Assembly: GCF_009604425.1 (NCBI RefSeq)
Contig: NZ_WEGI01000005.1
Coordinates: forward strand, 372,001 to 436,000
Origin: Nocardia aurantia
GTDB taxonomy: Bacteria; Actinomycetota; Actinomycetes; Mycobacteriales; Mycobacteriaceae
DNA: 64,000 nt
Direction of reading: 5' to 3'
Made by a program: the position numbers and the translations under genes. This document shows, piece after piece, positions 33,643 through 41,986 of the stretch (the stretch's first letter is position 1; every line of letters starts with the position of its first letter). The notes beneath the pieces were generated by a model. That model was not told the DNA's origin. It saw nothing but the letters and a program-made list of their open reading frames with translations, and did not search any database.

Positions 33643-33840
33643 GATGTTCTCCTGTCGAAGGTGCGATCCGGTCGATCGCTCACCCCTGGAACGGAGCCGT
33701 CACCGCATTCTCGACATCCCCGCCGAACTTTTCCGAACTTTTTTCTCGAGGGCTCGCCGGGTCGTCTTCCGAAGCAGCGGAGGCGTGGCGCGCTCGAAAC
33801 CGTACCGCCGCGTCCGCACCCTGTCACCCTCGTGGCGCCC

Positions 33841-33861
33841 TTGACTTCAAGCGCTTCAAGT
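33841..33861 (+). promoter_or_regulatory. Candidate MerR-type operator/promoter
   Basis: TTGACTTCAAGCGCTTCAAG contains the inverted pair TTGA-CT-TCAA (with an additional C and G outside) and a direct repeat CTTCAAG-CG-CTTCAAG. It lies 17 bp upstream of the MerR ATG. The leading TTGACT could be a -35 element. It resembles the MerR site at 44183 in half-site sequence. Confidence 0.45.
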
Positions 33862-33877
33862 TTGTTTGACTTGCTGT

Positions 33878-34321
33878 ATGGCAGGTCTCACCATCCGAGC
33901 CGTGTCCCGTCGCAGTGGGCTGAGCGAGCCCACGTTGCGCTACTACGAACAGGTCGGACTCCTCGGCCCGGTCGAGCGCGATCCGAGCAGCGGACACCGC
34001 CGCTACCGCGAGGACGACCTCGACACCGCGCAGGTCTTGGCGTGCCTGCGCGCGGCGGGCATGAGCATCGACGATATGCGCACCTATCAGGCCAACCGGG
34101 CGCGTGGACACGAAGCGGCGGGCGAGCAGCGCGATCTGCTGCTGCGACATGCCGAGAAGATCGAGGACCGGATCGCGGCGCTGCGTGTCCATCTCGAATA
34201 CCTGCACGCCAAGGCGGCGCTGTGGGATGCCCGCGACCACGGCGACGCGGTCGCGGAAGACGAAGCGAATCAACGGGTGCAGAGGATGTATCCCCGGCTG
34301 GAAGAGGTGATCCTGGGATGA
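33878..34321 (+). CDS. MerR-family transcriptional regulator
   Basis: A 147-residue MerR regulator. The winged-helix N-terminus reads LTIRAVSRRSGLSEPTLRYYEQVGLLGPVERDPSSGHRRYREDDL, followed by LACLRAAGMSIDDMRTY and a long dimerisation coiled coil (~80-120). No Cys metal-binding loop is present at the C-terminus, so it probably senses an organic signal. ATG 33878 is preferred over 33866. Its stop overlaps the start of the epimerase gene (ATGA at 34318), so the enzyme is a co-expressed target. It is divergent from YCII. Confidence 0.9.
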   Translation: MAGLTIRAVSRRSGLSEPTLRYYEQVGLLGPVERDPSSGHRRYREDDLDTAQVLACLRAAGMSIDDMRTYQANRARGHEAAGEQRDLLLRHAEKIEDRIAALRVHLEYLHAKAALWDARDHGDAVAEDEANQRVQRMYPRLEEVILG

Positions 34322-35280
34322 ACCGGGTACTGGTGACCGGCGCGTCCGGTCTGTTGGGCACACACCTGACCGCCGCGCTGCTGCGGGAGGGGCGTCGGGT
34401 ACGCGCACAGGTGCGTTCCCCGCAACGCGAGGCCGATGTGCGTGCGGCGGTGCGGCGCGGCGGCGCGGACGACGCCGCACTGGAAGTCGTCGCCGCCGAA
34501 CTGACCACCGACGCGGGCTGGGCGGCCGCGGTGGCCGGCTGCGAGGAGATCCACCACACCGCCTCCCCGATGATCGAGAGCGACGACCCCGAGCAGGTAC
34601 TCGTGCCCGCCCGCGACGGCACGGTCCGGGTGCTACGAGCCGCCCGCGACGCCGGCGCCCGGCGAGTCGTACTGACCTCCTCCTTCGCGGCGATCGGCTA
34701 CACGCCCAAACCCGGTGGGGAGTACGACGAATCCGATTGGACCGACCCGGACATGCCCGGCCTGCCGCTCTATCCCCGGTCCAAGGTCGTCGCCGAGCGG
34801 GCCGCCTGGGACTTCATCGAAAGCGAGGGCGGCACAACCGAACTCGTCGTCGTCAACCCCACCTTCATCCTCGGCCCGACCCTGACCGCCTCCGTGCGTT
34901 CCTCGCTGGCCCTGATCAAGGCGATGCTCGACGGCGACATGCCCGTCGTCCGCCGCCAGCGCTTCGGCATCGCCGACGTACGCGACGTGGCCGACCTGCA
35001 CCTCCGCGCGATGGCCACCCCCGAGGCAGCGGGCAACCGCTACCTCGCCCTGGCCGACGGCCCGACCCTCACCTTCCTGGAACTGGCCGGGATACTCCGC
35101 GACCGCCTGGGCCCGGCCGCCGAACGCGTCCCTACCGAGGAGGCCCCCGGTCCCGAACCGGCCCGCCTCGTCATCCACAACGACCGTGCCCGAGAGGAAC
35201 TCGCCTGGAAACCCCGCGCCGCCGAGACCACGATCATCGATACCGCAGAGAATCTCCGCGATCTCGGCCTGCTGCGCTGA
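34318..35280 (+). CDS. NAD(P)-dependent epimerase/dehydratase (extended SDR)
   Basis: A 320-residue extended short-chain dehydrogenase. The cofactor motif is VLVTGASGLLGTHL; catalytic residues are the Ser in VVLTSSFAAIGY and the Tyr-Lys in YPRSKVVAE. The context SDWTDPDMPGLPLYPRSK and NPTFILGP resembles dihydroflavonol-4-reductase-like aldehyde reductases rather than sugar epimerases. It overlaps the merR stop by 4 bp, so the MerR protein probably controls it. It is convergent with dnaB, 9 bp apart. Substrate unknown; reduction of a reactive carbonyl compound fits MerR control (inference). Confidence 0.87.
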   Translation: MNRVLVTGASGLLGTHLTAALLREGRRVRAQVRSPQREADVRAAVRRGGADDAALEVVAAELTTDAGWAAAVAGCEEIHHTASPMIESDDPEQVLVPARDGTVRVLRAARDAGARRVVLTSSFAAIGYTPKPGGEYDESDWTDPDMPGLPLYPRSKVVAERAAWDFIESEGGTTELVVVNPTFILGPTLTASVRSSLALIKAMLDGDMPVVRRQRFGIADVRDVADLHLRAMATPEAAGNRYLALADGPTLTFLELAGILRDRLGPAAERVPTEEAPGPEPARLVIHNDRAREELAWKPRAAETTIIDTAENLRDLGLLR

Positions 35281-35289
35281 GACCGCGGG

Positions 35290-37920
35290 CTACCCCCGAG
35301 CCATATCGACGAACCGGCTCAGGTGCAGCTGGTGGGCGACGGTGATGGTCGCGGTCGGGCCGTTACGGTGTTTGCCGAGGATGAGGTCGGCCTCGCCGCC
35401 GCGGGGATCGTCCCGCTCGAACGCGTCGGGGCGGTGCAGCAGGATGACCATGTCGGCGTCCTGTTCCAGCGAGCCGGATTCGCGGAGGTCGGAGACCATG
35501 GGCCGCTTGTCGGTTCGCTGTTCCGGACCACGGTTCAGCTGACTGATCGCGACCACCGGGACCTCGAGCTCCTTGGCCAGCAGCTTGAGGCTTCGGGAGA
35601 ATTCCGAGACTTCCTGCTGGCGGGATTCGACCTTCTTGCCGGAGGTCATCAGCTGGAGGTAGTCGACCACCACCAGCCGCAGGTCGGCGCGCTGCTTGAG
35701 CCGCCGCGCCTTCGCCCGGATCTCCATCATGGTCATGTTCGGCGAATCGTCCACGAACAGTGGGGCTTCGCTGATCTCGCTCATCCGCCGCGCCAGCTTG
35801 GTCCAGTCGTCGTCGCTCATCCGTCCGGCCCGCATGTCACCGAGCTTGATCTTCGCCTCCGCCGACAGCAGACGCATCACGATCTCGGTGCGGCTCATTT
35901 CCAGCGAGAAGATGACACTCGCCAGCCCGTGCTTGATCGAGCAACTCCGCATGAAATCCATTCCCAGCGTGGAGTTGTGGGTCGGGATCATGGCGCGACC
36001 GGCCAAGTACAGATGGTCGGGGTTGTCGACCTCGACGCAGCGCACGGGCACGCTCTCGACGCGTCGTACGTCGACCACGTACCGGGAGCCGGATCGCGCG
36101 GTGCTGCGTGTGGCGCGACGCTCCTTGTGCAGCAGGTGTTTCCGATGCAATCCGAAGACCTGGTCGTCGGTGGCGAAGGTCAGTGTGTACGCGGTCGACG
36201 ACGCTTCGGATCGTCCTCGGACCCGTTTGGTCGTTCGGTGGCAGCGGTAGCCGAGACCGACGATCAACTCCTCGACGTCTCGTGCCAGCCGACGATTGGT
36301 GATGGTGAATTGCACGGAGCCACCGTGGGTCACGGTTCCGTCGGTGTCCAGTAGTCCGGCCAGCAAGGCCCTGCGTTGGCGCTCCGAGGACCGGAGATAG
36401 TGGATCGGAATGTGCTTGGCGCTCAGCACGCCCAGAGTTCGTAAGCGAGCTTGCACGGATCCCACAGCGTTCCGGCATCTCTGGCACAGCCGCAGCCCGA
36501 TCGAGGCTTCGCCGCACTGCGGGCAGGTCGGAGCCGGAACCGGGGCCGATACGAATCGGGCCTTGCCGCCGCAACTTCGGCCGCAGGTCCGGATCTCGCT
36601 GGTGAAGGGAACGAATTCGGCACCGCAGACCACGCAGGATCGTGGGGCGACGGGTTCGTCGTCCGGTAATCGCAGGGAGTACCGCAAGGCGGTGGTTTCC
36701 GATGGGGCGGCGACTATGCCCTCGGCCTCGATGCGGGCCACGACCTCGGGGTCCGCCGTGGTCAGTTGGGCGGCGGCCGAGGTGCCGTCGCCCAGCCAGG
36801 CGCCGAGGGTGTACGGCGGTACGAGAAGGTGCTGATCCGGGAGTTGCAGGGGGGCGGTGTTCGCCACCGAATGGTTGAGGCGGCGGTCGGCCGTGGCACA
36901 GCGCAGTGTGGCGGCGATCTCGGCGGTGGTGCGGACCGCTGCGAACGTGCGCTGGGTGCGGTATCGGTGGTATCCGCTCGCGGCCTGCTGGGCCGATCGC
37001 CGTGATGCGCGGGTCTCGGTCAGCCATTGGTGCTGCTCGTCCGCGACGATGACTGTGCCGTCGGAGAATTCGACCTCGTAGCAGGGGCGGTCGAGGAGGA
37101 CCTCGGTGGCGGCCACGACGCGGGTCGGGCGGCCGTGGGCATCGAGGAGCCGATCGCCCACGGCGACTTCGCCCATCGTGGTCCAGCCGGTGGGGGTGGG
37201 CAGGGGAGTGTCGAGGGCGAGGGCCTTGCCGACGCCGGGGCGGGCCGCGACGATGATCATCTGGCCGGGGTGGAGGCCGTTGGTGATCTCGTCGAGTTCG
37301 GTGAAGCCGGTGGGGACGCCGAGGGACATGCCGCCGCGGCTGGCGATGGAGTCGATCTCGTCCATCGTGGGTTGCAGCAGTTCTTCCAGGGGGCTGTAGT
37401 CCTCGCTGGAGCGGCGCTCGGTGACCTCGTAGATCTCGGCCTGGGCGCGGTCGACGACCTCGGCCACGTCCTGGCCGTCGGCGCCGGCGTAGCCGTATTG
37501 CACGATGCGGGTGCCGGCTTCGACGAGGCGGCGCAGGATCGCCTTCTCCGCAACGATTTCCGCGTAGTAGGAGGCGTTGGCGGCGGTGGGGACGGTCTGG
37601 GTGAGGGTGACCAGGTAGGGCGGGCCGCCGATGCGTTTGAGTTCGTTGCGGCGGTCGAGGGAGGCGGCCACGGTGACCGGGTCGGCCGGCTCGCCGCGGC
37701 CGTACAGGTCGAGGATCGAGTCGTAGACGGCCTGATGCGCGGGACGGTAGAAGTCGCCGGGGCGCAACACTTCCACGACGTCGGCGATGGCGTCCTTGCT
37801 GAGCAGCATGCCACCCAGCACCGACTGCTCGGCCGCCATGTCGTGCGGTGGTTGCCGGCCGAAATCCTCTCCGGGAGCATCCGAGTACTCCGAGTGCCCG
37901 CGATCATCGACGACTGCCAC
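35290..37920 (-). CDS. dnaB: Replicative DNA helicase DnaB, interrupted by an intein
   Basis: The precursor is 876 residues; about 459 remain after intein removal, the normal DnaB size. The N-terminal DnaB domain (RQPPHDMAAEQSVLGGMLLSKDAI onward) is followed by the RecA-like helicase domain. The P-loop ARPGVGK|STLG is split by the intein at 35974-37224. After the intein come motif H2 VVDYLQLM, QLNRGPEQR and the C-terminal ILGKHRNGP. The unspliced protein cannot bind ATP, so splicing is required for helicase function. GTG 37920 gives VAVVDD, matching the mycobacterial MAVVDD start; ATG 37974 is an alternative. It is convergent with the epimerase gene. Confidence 0.95.
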   Translation of the reverse strand: MAVVDDRGHSEYSDAPGEDFGRQPPHDMAAEQSVLGGMLLSKDAIADVVEVLRPGDFYRPAHQAVYDSILDLYGRGEPADPVTVAASLDRRNELKRIGGPPYLVTLTQTVPTAANASYYAEIVAEKAILRRLVEAGTRIVQYGYAGADGQDVAEVVDRAQAEIYEVTERRSSEDYSPLEELLQPTMDEIDSIASRGGMSLGVPTGFTELDEITNGLHPGQMIIVAARPGVGKALALDTPLPTPTGWTTMGEVAVGDRLLDAHGRPTRVVAATEVLLDRPCYEVEFSDGTVIVADEQHQWLTETRASRRSAQQAASGYHRYRTQRTFAAVRTTAEIAATLRCATADRRLNHSVANTAPLQLPDQHLLVPPYTLGAWLGDGTSAAAQLTTADPEVVARIEAEGIVAAPSETTALRYSLRLPDDEPVAPRSCVVCGAEFVPFTSEIRTCGRSCGGKARFVSAPVPAPTCPQCGEASIGLRLCQRCRNAVGSVQARLRTLGVLSAKHIPIHYLRSSERQRRALLAGLLDTDGTVTHGGSVQFTITNRRLARDVEELIVGLGYRCHRTTKRVRGRSEASSTAYTLTFATDDQVFGLHRKHLLHKERRATRSTARSGSRYVVDVRRVESVPVRCVEVDNPDHLYLAGRAMIPTHNSTLGMDFMRSCSIKHGLASVIFSLEMSRTEIVMRLLSAEAKIKLGDMRAGRMSDDDWTKLARRMSEISEAPLFVDDSPNMTMMEIRAKARRLKQRADLRLVVVDYLQLMTSGKKVESRQQEVSEFSRSLKLLAKELEVPVVAISQLNRGPEQRTDKRPMVSDLRESGSLEQDADMVILLHRPDAFERDDPRGGEADLILGKHRNGPTATITVAHQLHLSRFVDMARG
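35974..37224 (-). other. Class 3 intein with LAGLIDADG endonuclease in the DnaB P-loop
   Basis: A 417-residue in-frame insert between GVGK and STLG. It starts with Ala (ALALDTPLPTPTG) instead of Cys/Ser and ends IPTHN followed by Ser. The class 3 WCT set is present: Trp in block B (ADEQHQWLT), Cys in block F (VPVRCVEVDNPDHLYL) and Thr in block G (PTHN). So splicing should begin at the block F Cys (family knowledge). The homing endonuclease part has LGAWLGDGT and LLAGLLDTDG with both catalytic Asp intact. Between them lie eight Cys in two CxxC...CxxxC / CxxC...CxxC sets, probable zinc ribbons. Confidence 0.9.
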
Positions 37921-38457
37921 CAGACTCGACCGTCCTCTCTCCCCACGCCCGGCTTGCGGACCTTCCGATGCCATCGGCGATGAACGTTCGACGATGACCT
38001 CCGACGATGATGTTGTACGCCTGGGCACTGACATTCGCGGCGGTGCACCCCGCGTCACCTCGGCCGTTGCCGCATTCTCGCAGGGCGGTCGCAGCAAACC
38101 GAGGGTGCGCGGTGCGGGGCCGATCGAATGGGCTGTTCCGAGCGTCCGATCATCGCACCGGGGAAGAACCTAGGGGACCGGGCTGGGGACTACAAACGCT
38201 TGTGTGTGCAGACTTGTGGATAAACTGGGCACAGTTCACCTGCCGTTGTGCACCCCCTGTGTACTACTTGGGGACAACCGGATTCGATCCCGCACGAGCG
38301 GCAGGTAGATCTGTGTTCTGCGGGTTGCGCACTTGTGGATCAAATTCCCTACGGCGTGTCGTTCGAGGTGAACGGCCGGGCGTGTTGGGTTAACAAGTGT
38401 GCGCGCGCTGTGTGACCGGTGACACAATGCGATCGGTCGGTTCTCGAGTTGTCCACA

Positions 38458-38478
38458 TATCCGCAGGACCTGCGGATA
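38458..38478. repeat. 21-bp inverted repeat next to a DnaA box
   Basis: Arms TATCCGCAGG and CCTGCGGATA are perfect complements around a single central A. It begins one base after the TTGTCCACA box, so a protein binding it would lie beside DnaA. Confidence 0.7.
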
Positions 38479-38589
38479 AATGCGGTATCGATGCGGCGTG
38501 GATCACAATTCGCCGGGCGTCGATCCGTGACCGATCACCTGCGAATCGCTGGCTAACTATTCGCAAATATCGAGAGCGCGCAGGAGAAA

Positions 38590-38619
38590 GCCACCCCCGT
38601 ACCGAAATACGGAGGTGGC
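38590..38619 (-). terminator. Terminator of the rpsF-ssb-rpsR-rplI operon
   Basis: GCCACCCCCGTA and TACGGAGGTGGC form a 12-bp stem with one mismatch and loop CCGAAA, 66 bp past the rplI stop. On the minus strand it is followed by CTTTCTCC, a weak T-rich tract. Confidence 0.75.
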
Positions 38620-38684
38620 CTGTCCAGTGGGCTACGGCAGACGCCGCGGCGGCGGGCGGTACCCGGACGAGTACCGCCGCAGCA

Positions 38685-39140
38685 TCACTCGGCGCCGAGA
38701 ACCTGCAGGTCGAACTTCGCGACCACGTCGGGGTGCAGGTGCACCGCGACGGTGTGCTTGCCGGTGCTCTTGATGTGCGCCTTCGGCAGCTCGATGCTGC
38801 GCTTGTCGACGACCGGGCCGCCGGCCGACTTGAGCGCGGCGGCGACGTCGGACGGGGTGACCGAGCCGAACAGCTTGCCGGTACCCGCGGTCTTGACCGT
38901 CAGGGAGACCGAATCCAGGCCCTGGATGGCCTGCTTCAGCTCGTTGGCGTGGTCGAGGTCGCGCACGCGACGGGCCTCCTGGGCCCGGCGGATGCCCGCC
39001 ACCTGCTTCTCCGCGCCCCGGGTGGCGGTGATCGCCAGGCCGCGCGGCAGCAGGTAGTTACGGCCGTAACCGTCCTTGACCTCCACGGTGTCGCCGGGCG
39101 CACCGAGGTTGTCCACATCAGCGGTCAGAATGAGCTTCAT
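38685..39140 (-). CDS. rplI: 50S ribosomal protein bL9
   Basis: A 151-residue L9 protein binding 23S rRNA at the base of the L1 stalk. The N-terminal RNA-binding domain reads [36 protein letters not shown], with the typical [15 protein letters not shown], followed by the long connecting helix (~residues 42-75) and the C-terminal domain ([15 protein letters not shown]). It is the last gene of the rpsF-ssb-rpsR-rplI operon and starts 14 bp after rpsR, with a ribosome site GAGAGGGAGG upstream. Length and order match mycobacteria. Confidence 0.98.
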   Translation of the reverse strand: MKLILTADVDNLGAPGDTVEVKDGYGRNYLLPRGLAITATRGAEKQVAGIRRAQEARRVRDLDHANELKQAIQGLDSVSLTVKTAGTGKLFGSVTPSDVAAALKSAGGPVVDKRSIELPKAHIKSTGKHTVAVHLHPDVVAKFDLQVLGAE

Positions 39141-39154
39141 CGTGTGCCTCCCTC

Positions 39155-39406
39155 TCAGCGAGCCGTGGACACGTACGGCAGCAGCGCCACTTCGCGGCTG
39201 TTCTTGACCGCGATGGCGATGTCCCGCTGGTGCTGCACGCAGTTGCCGGTGACCCGACGGGCACGGATCTTGCCGCGGTCGCTGACGTACTTGCGCAGCA
39301 GTGCCGTGTCCTTGTAGTCGATCTCGACGACCTTGCCTTTGCCTTCTTTGCAGAAGGTGCAGGCCTTCTTCTTCAGCACCTTTTCGCGCGCCGGTGCTTT
39401 GGCCAT
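39155..39406 (-). CDS. rpsR: 30S ribosomal protein bS18 (zinc-binding form)
   Basis: An 83-residue S18 protein of the platform that pairs with S6. The sequence [23 protein letters not shown] then [36 protein letters not shown] is characteristic. CTFC (C16, C19) with C56 and H59 indicates the zinc-containing C+ form; actinobacteria often have a second zinc-free copy for zinc starvation elsewhere (known). The true start is ATG 39406, since the longer open frame to 39742 is antisense-like read-through of ssb. It lies 55 bp downstream of ssb. Confidence 0.98.
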   Translation of the reverse strand: MAKAPAREKVLKKKACTFCKEGKGKVVEIDYKDTALLRKYVSDRGKIRARRVTGNCVQHQRDIAIAVKNSREVALLPYVSTAR

Positions 39407-39461
39407 TTTTCTTACTCCGTAATGTCTGGGAGCCGCATTCGCGGACCCGAGCGTGAGCCGT

Positions 39462-40019
39462 CTAGAACGGCGGTTCGTCGTCCATCTGGCCGCCCCCGAA
39501 GGAGCCGGCCGCGGGAGCGCTGCCCCACGGGTCGTCGCCGGCACTCTGGCCGCGACCACCACCGGAGCCGCTGAAGCCCCCACCTCCGCCACCGGAATTG
39601 GAGTTGGAGTTGCCGCCGCCGCCGAAGCCGCCGCCGCCACCACCTCCGCCGCCCCGCGTGGTCTTGTTGACCTTCGCGGTGGCATAACGCAGGGAAGGAC
39701 CCACCTCGTCGACCTCGAGCTCGACGACCGAGCGCTTCTCACCCTCGCGGGTCTCGTACGAGCGCTGCTTCAGCCGTCCGCTGACGATGACGCGGGAGCC
39801 GCGAGTGAGGCTCTCGGCGACGTTCTCCGCCGCCTCGCGCCAGATGTTGCAGCGCAGGAACAGCGCCTCGCCGTCTTTCCACTCGTTGCTCTGCCGGTCG
39901 AACACGCGCGGGGTCGAGGCGACGGTGAAATTGGCCACCGCCGCGCCCGCGGGCGTGAATCGAAGCTCCGGGTCCGCCGTCAAATTGCCGATGACGGTGA
40001 TGACCGTATCGCCTGCCAT
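39462..40019 (-). CDS. ssb: Single-stranded DNA-binding protein
   Basis: A 185-residue SSB. The N-terminal OB fold (residues 1-~110) begins [35 protein letters not shown] and includes [31 protein letters not shown] Gly/Asn/Ser-rich disordered linker of ~50 residues follows, then the acidic C-terminal tip MDDEPPF that recruits replication and repair proteins. ATG 40019 has AGGAGG 5 bp upstream; an in-frame ATG 36 bp further upstream is rejected. Located between rpsF and rpsR as in other bacteria. Confidence 0.98.
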   Translation of the reverse strand: MAGDTVITVIGNLTADPELRFTPAGAAVANFTVASTPRVFDRQSNEWKDGEALFLRCNIWREAAENVAESLTRGSRVIVSGRLKQRSYETREGEKRSVVELEVDEVGPSLRYATAKVNKTTRGGGGGGGGGFGGGGNSNSNSGGGGGGFSGSGGGRGQSAGDDPWGSAPAAGSFGGGQMDDEPPF

Positions 40020-40125
40020 GGGTTCCTCCTGCTTTCCGGTGCAGTCCGCGTGCACTCGTCGGTTGCGCTAGAGCCTAGAGACAGGCTCGGACGTATACCG
40101 GCACGGTCACGCGAACACAGGGGAT

Positions 40126-40413
40126 TTACTTGCCGTGGCGCAGGACCTTGGTGCGCAGCACGGTCTCGTTCAGCCCCAGCTGGCGGTCGAGCTCGCTCAC
40201 GGTGGCCGGCTCGGCGGTCAGATCGACGACCGCGTAGATGCCTTCGCTCTGCTTGGCGATCTCGTAGGCCAGACGACGCCGGCCCCAGATGTCGACCTTG
40301 TCGATCTTGCCGCCTTGTTGCGGGACCACGGAGAGCAGCTTGTCCAGGTTCGGACCGACAGTGCGCTCGTCCAGGGTCGGATCGAGGATGACCATCACTT
40401 CATAATGACGCAC
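40126..40413 (-). CDS. rpsF: 30S ribosomal protein bS6
   Basis: A 95-residue S6 protein. The ferredoxin-like fold is seen in [46 protein letters not shown] and [23 protein letters not shown]. It is the first gene of the rpsF-ssb-rpsR-rplI operon. The start codon is GTG at 40413, supported by alignment with mycobacterial S6 ([19 protein letters not shown]) and an AGGAGGTGATGG ribosome site upstream. A hairpin at 40446 lies in its leader. Confidence 0.98.
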   Translation of the reverse strand: MRHYEVMVILDPTLDERTVGPNLDKLLSVVPQQGGKIDKVDIWGRRRLAYEIAKQSEGIYAVVDLTAEPATVSELDRQLGLNETVLRTKVLRHGK

Positions 40414-40445
40414 GGGAACCCATCACCTCCTGTGGACTGGAAACG

Positions 40446-40464
40446 GCCACGGACGGTCCGTGGC
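40446..40464 (-). promoter_or_regulatory. Leader inverted repeat upstream of rpsF
   Basis: GCCACGGAC and GTCCGTGGC are 9-bp perfect arms around one base, 33 bp before the rpsF start. As RNA this folds into a hairpin next to the AGGAGG site (40427-40432). rpsF leaders in many bacteria bind S6:S18 for autoregulation; whether this is that motif is uncertain. Confidence 0.4.
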
Positions 40465-40585
40465 AGGAGGGGTCGTTGCGTCAGCAACCCGACAAGGCTA
40501 CCCGACCGCAGGTCCGTCCCCGAAATCGATCCCGCGGGAAATGAGAATGCGGCGCTGATCGGGTAGTCCACCTATCGTGGTGCCC

Positions 40586-41974
40586 ATGTCGAGTCGACCT
40601 GCCGCCGGCGGTACCGTCCGCGCGGTGGGCCGGGGGCTCGCGGTGACCGCGGTCCTGCTCTGCGCGGTCACCCTGATATTCGCGTATCTGAACAAGGCTC
40701 GTTGTGCGGGAGCGCCTTTCACGGCCGACGGTCGCAGCCTGCTGTTCGACCGGTTCAAGGATTCCGAGGTCTGCTACTCGGACATCCAGTTCCTCTGGCT
40801 CGGCCGCGACATCAATATGCACGTCTTCCCGTATGTGAACGGCGACATCACGCCCGACGGCACGCTGATCGGCGGGGCCGTGGAGTATCCGGTGCTCAGC
40901 GGGCTGCTCATGTGGCTCGGCGCGGCGGGTGCGGACAACGACGCCGATTTCCTGTTGCACTCGGCGCTGCTGCTGGCGCCGTTCGCGCTGCTCATCGCCT
41001 GGATGCTGGGCCGGTTGTCGGGTTCGGCGGCGTTCCTGTGGGCGGTCGGGCCGCCGCTGGTGCTCTACGCCTTCCACAATTGGGAGTTGCCGGTGGTGTG
41101 CACGGCGGTCGGGGCGGTGTACGTGCTCGCGACGCTGACCCGATATTCGCTGCGGACCCGGGGGATCATCGCGGCTGTGTTGCTCGGGATCGGATTCTGT
41201 CTCAAGCTCTATCCGGGCATCTTCGTGCTGCCGCTGCTGGCCTATGTCCTGACCGGGGGCGAAGAGTTCGACGGTCCCGGCGACGGGCGCGGGCGGCGCT
41301 ACGACCTCGGATCCGCCGCGGCGGTGGTGCTGGCCGCGGTGACGACGGTCGTGCTGATCAATCTGCCGTTCGCGCTGGCCGGGTATCACGGCTGGCGGGC
41401 CTCCATCACCTTTCAGCAGATGCGGCAGGCCGATATCACCACCAATTCCATCTGGTACTGGGGAGTGCGGCCGATGTTCGGCGATCTGCCGGGTAGCGAG
41501 CAGTCCTTCCAGGAAGTGGTGTCGGCGGCCTCGCCGGCGTTGATCCTGGTGTCGTTCGTGCTGGCGATGTGGTTGGGGTGGCGGCGTTTCCGGACCACCG
41601 GCGTCTTTCCGTGGGTCGGGGTGAGCGGGGCGATGCTGTGTGGATTCCTGCTTTTCCACAAGGTGCACTCGCCGCAGTACACGCTCTGGCTGCTGCCGTT
41701 CATGATCCTGCTGGACGTGCCCTGGACGGCGATCGGCCTGTATCTGCTGGCGGACCTGGCTATCGGCATCGGTGTATTCCGCTATTTCCATTCGCTCGGC
41801 ACGACGGGCGAGGCGGATGTCGAGCAGAACGTCGTCCTGTTCGGGGTGTGGGGACGCGCGATCCTGCTGGTGTTCTTCTTCTTCGCCTTCATCCGGGCGC
41901 GGCCGCGCCACGGCGAACCGGAACCGCCGGCGGTCGGCCGTCCGGCGAGCGAACTCGTGGCGGTCGGTCACTGA
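40586..41974 (+). CDS. GT87-family polyprenol-dependent glycosyltransferase-like membrane protein
   Basis: A 462-residue polytopic membrane protein with about ten hydrophobic helices. It has the early FKDSEVCYSDIQFLW and [11 protein letters not shown] motifs and later LKLYPGIFVLPLL and HKVHSPQYTLWLLPF, all diagnostic of the DUF2029/GT87 (PimE-like) family, which uses polyprenyl-phosphate-mannose outside the membrane. ATG 40586 is used. It is divergent from rpsF across 172 bp and convergent with the CGNR gene. It is a paralogue of the GT87 gene at 44974; both share the CYSD and [12 protein letters not shown] segments. Confidence 0.85.
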   Translation: MSSRPAAGGTVRAVGRGLAVTAVLLCAVTLIFAYLNKARCAGAPFTADGRSLLFDRFKDSEVCYSDIQFLWLGRDINMHVFPYVNGDITPDGTLIGGAVEYPVLSGLLMWLGAAGADNDADFLLHSALLLAPFALLIAWMLGRLSGSAAFLWAVGPPLVLYAFHNWELPVVCTAVGAVYVLATLTRYSLRTRGIIAAVLLGIGFCLKLYPGIFVLPLLAYVLTGGEEFDGPGDGRGRRYDLGSAAAVVLAAVTTVVLINLPFALAGYHGWRASITFQQMRQADITTNSIWYWGVRPMFGDLPGSEQSFQEVVSAASPALILVSFVLAMWLGWRRFRTTGVFPWVGVSGAMLCGFLLFHKVHSPQYTLWLLPFMILLDVPWTAIGLYLLADLAIGIGVFRYFHSLGTTGEADVEQNVVLFGVWGRAILLVFFFFAFIRARPRHGEPEPPAVGRPASELVAVGH

Positions 41975-41986
41975 GTGCGGCGCCGA

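Larger units (their letters stand above)
37921..38684. promoter_or_regulatory. dnaB-rplI intergenic region rich in DnaA-box-like sites
   Basis: A long non-coding stretch, less GC-rich than its surroundings from about 38190 to 38600. It contains a perfect DnaA box TGTGGATAA (38215-38223, reverse strand), one-mismatch boxes TGGGGACAA (38269-38277) and TGTGGATCA (38334-38342), and TTGTCCACA (38449-38457), the actinobacterial form. The dnaB promoter should lie at its low-coordinate end. No dnaA or dnaN is near, so it is not obviously oriC. Confidence 0.6.

Noticed and set aside
38270..38310. tRNA-like T-arm (GGATTCGATCCCG)
   Set aside because: No matching acceptor stem, anticodon arm or CCA-proximal pairing was found around it.
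38098..38684. oriC
   Set aside because: DnaA boxes are present but dnaA, dnaN and an AT-rich unwinding element are not visible, so an origin is not claimed.
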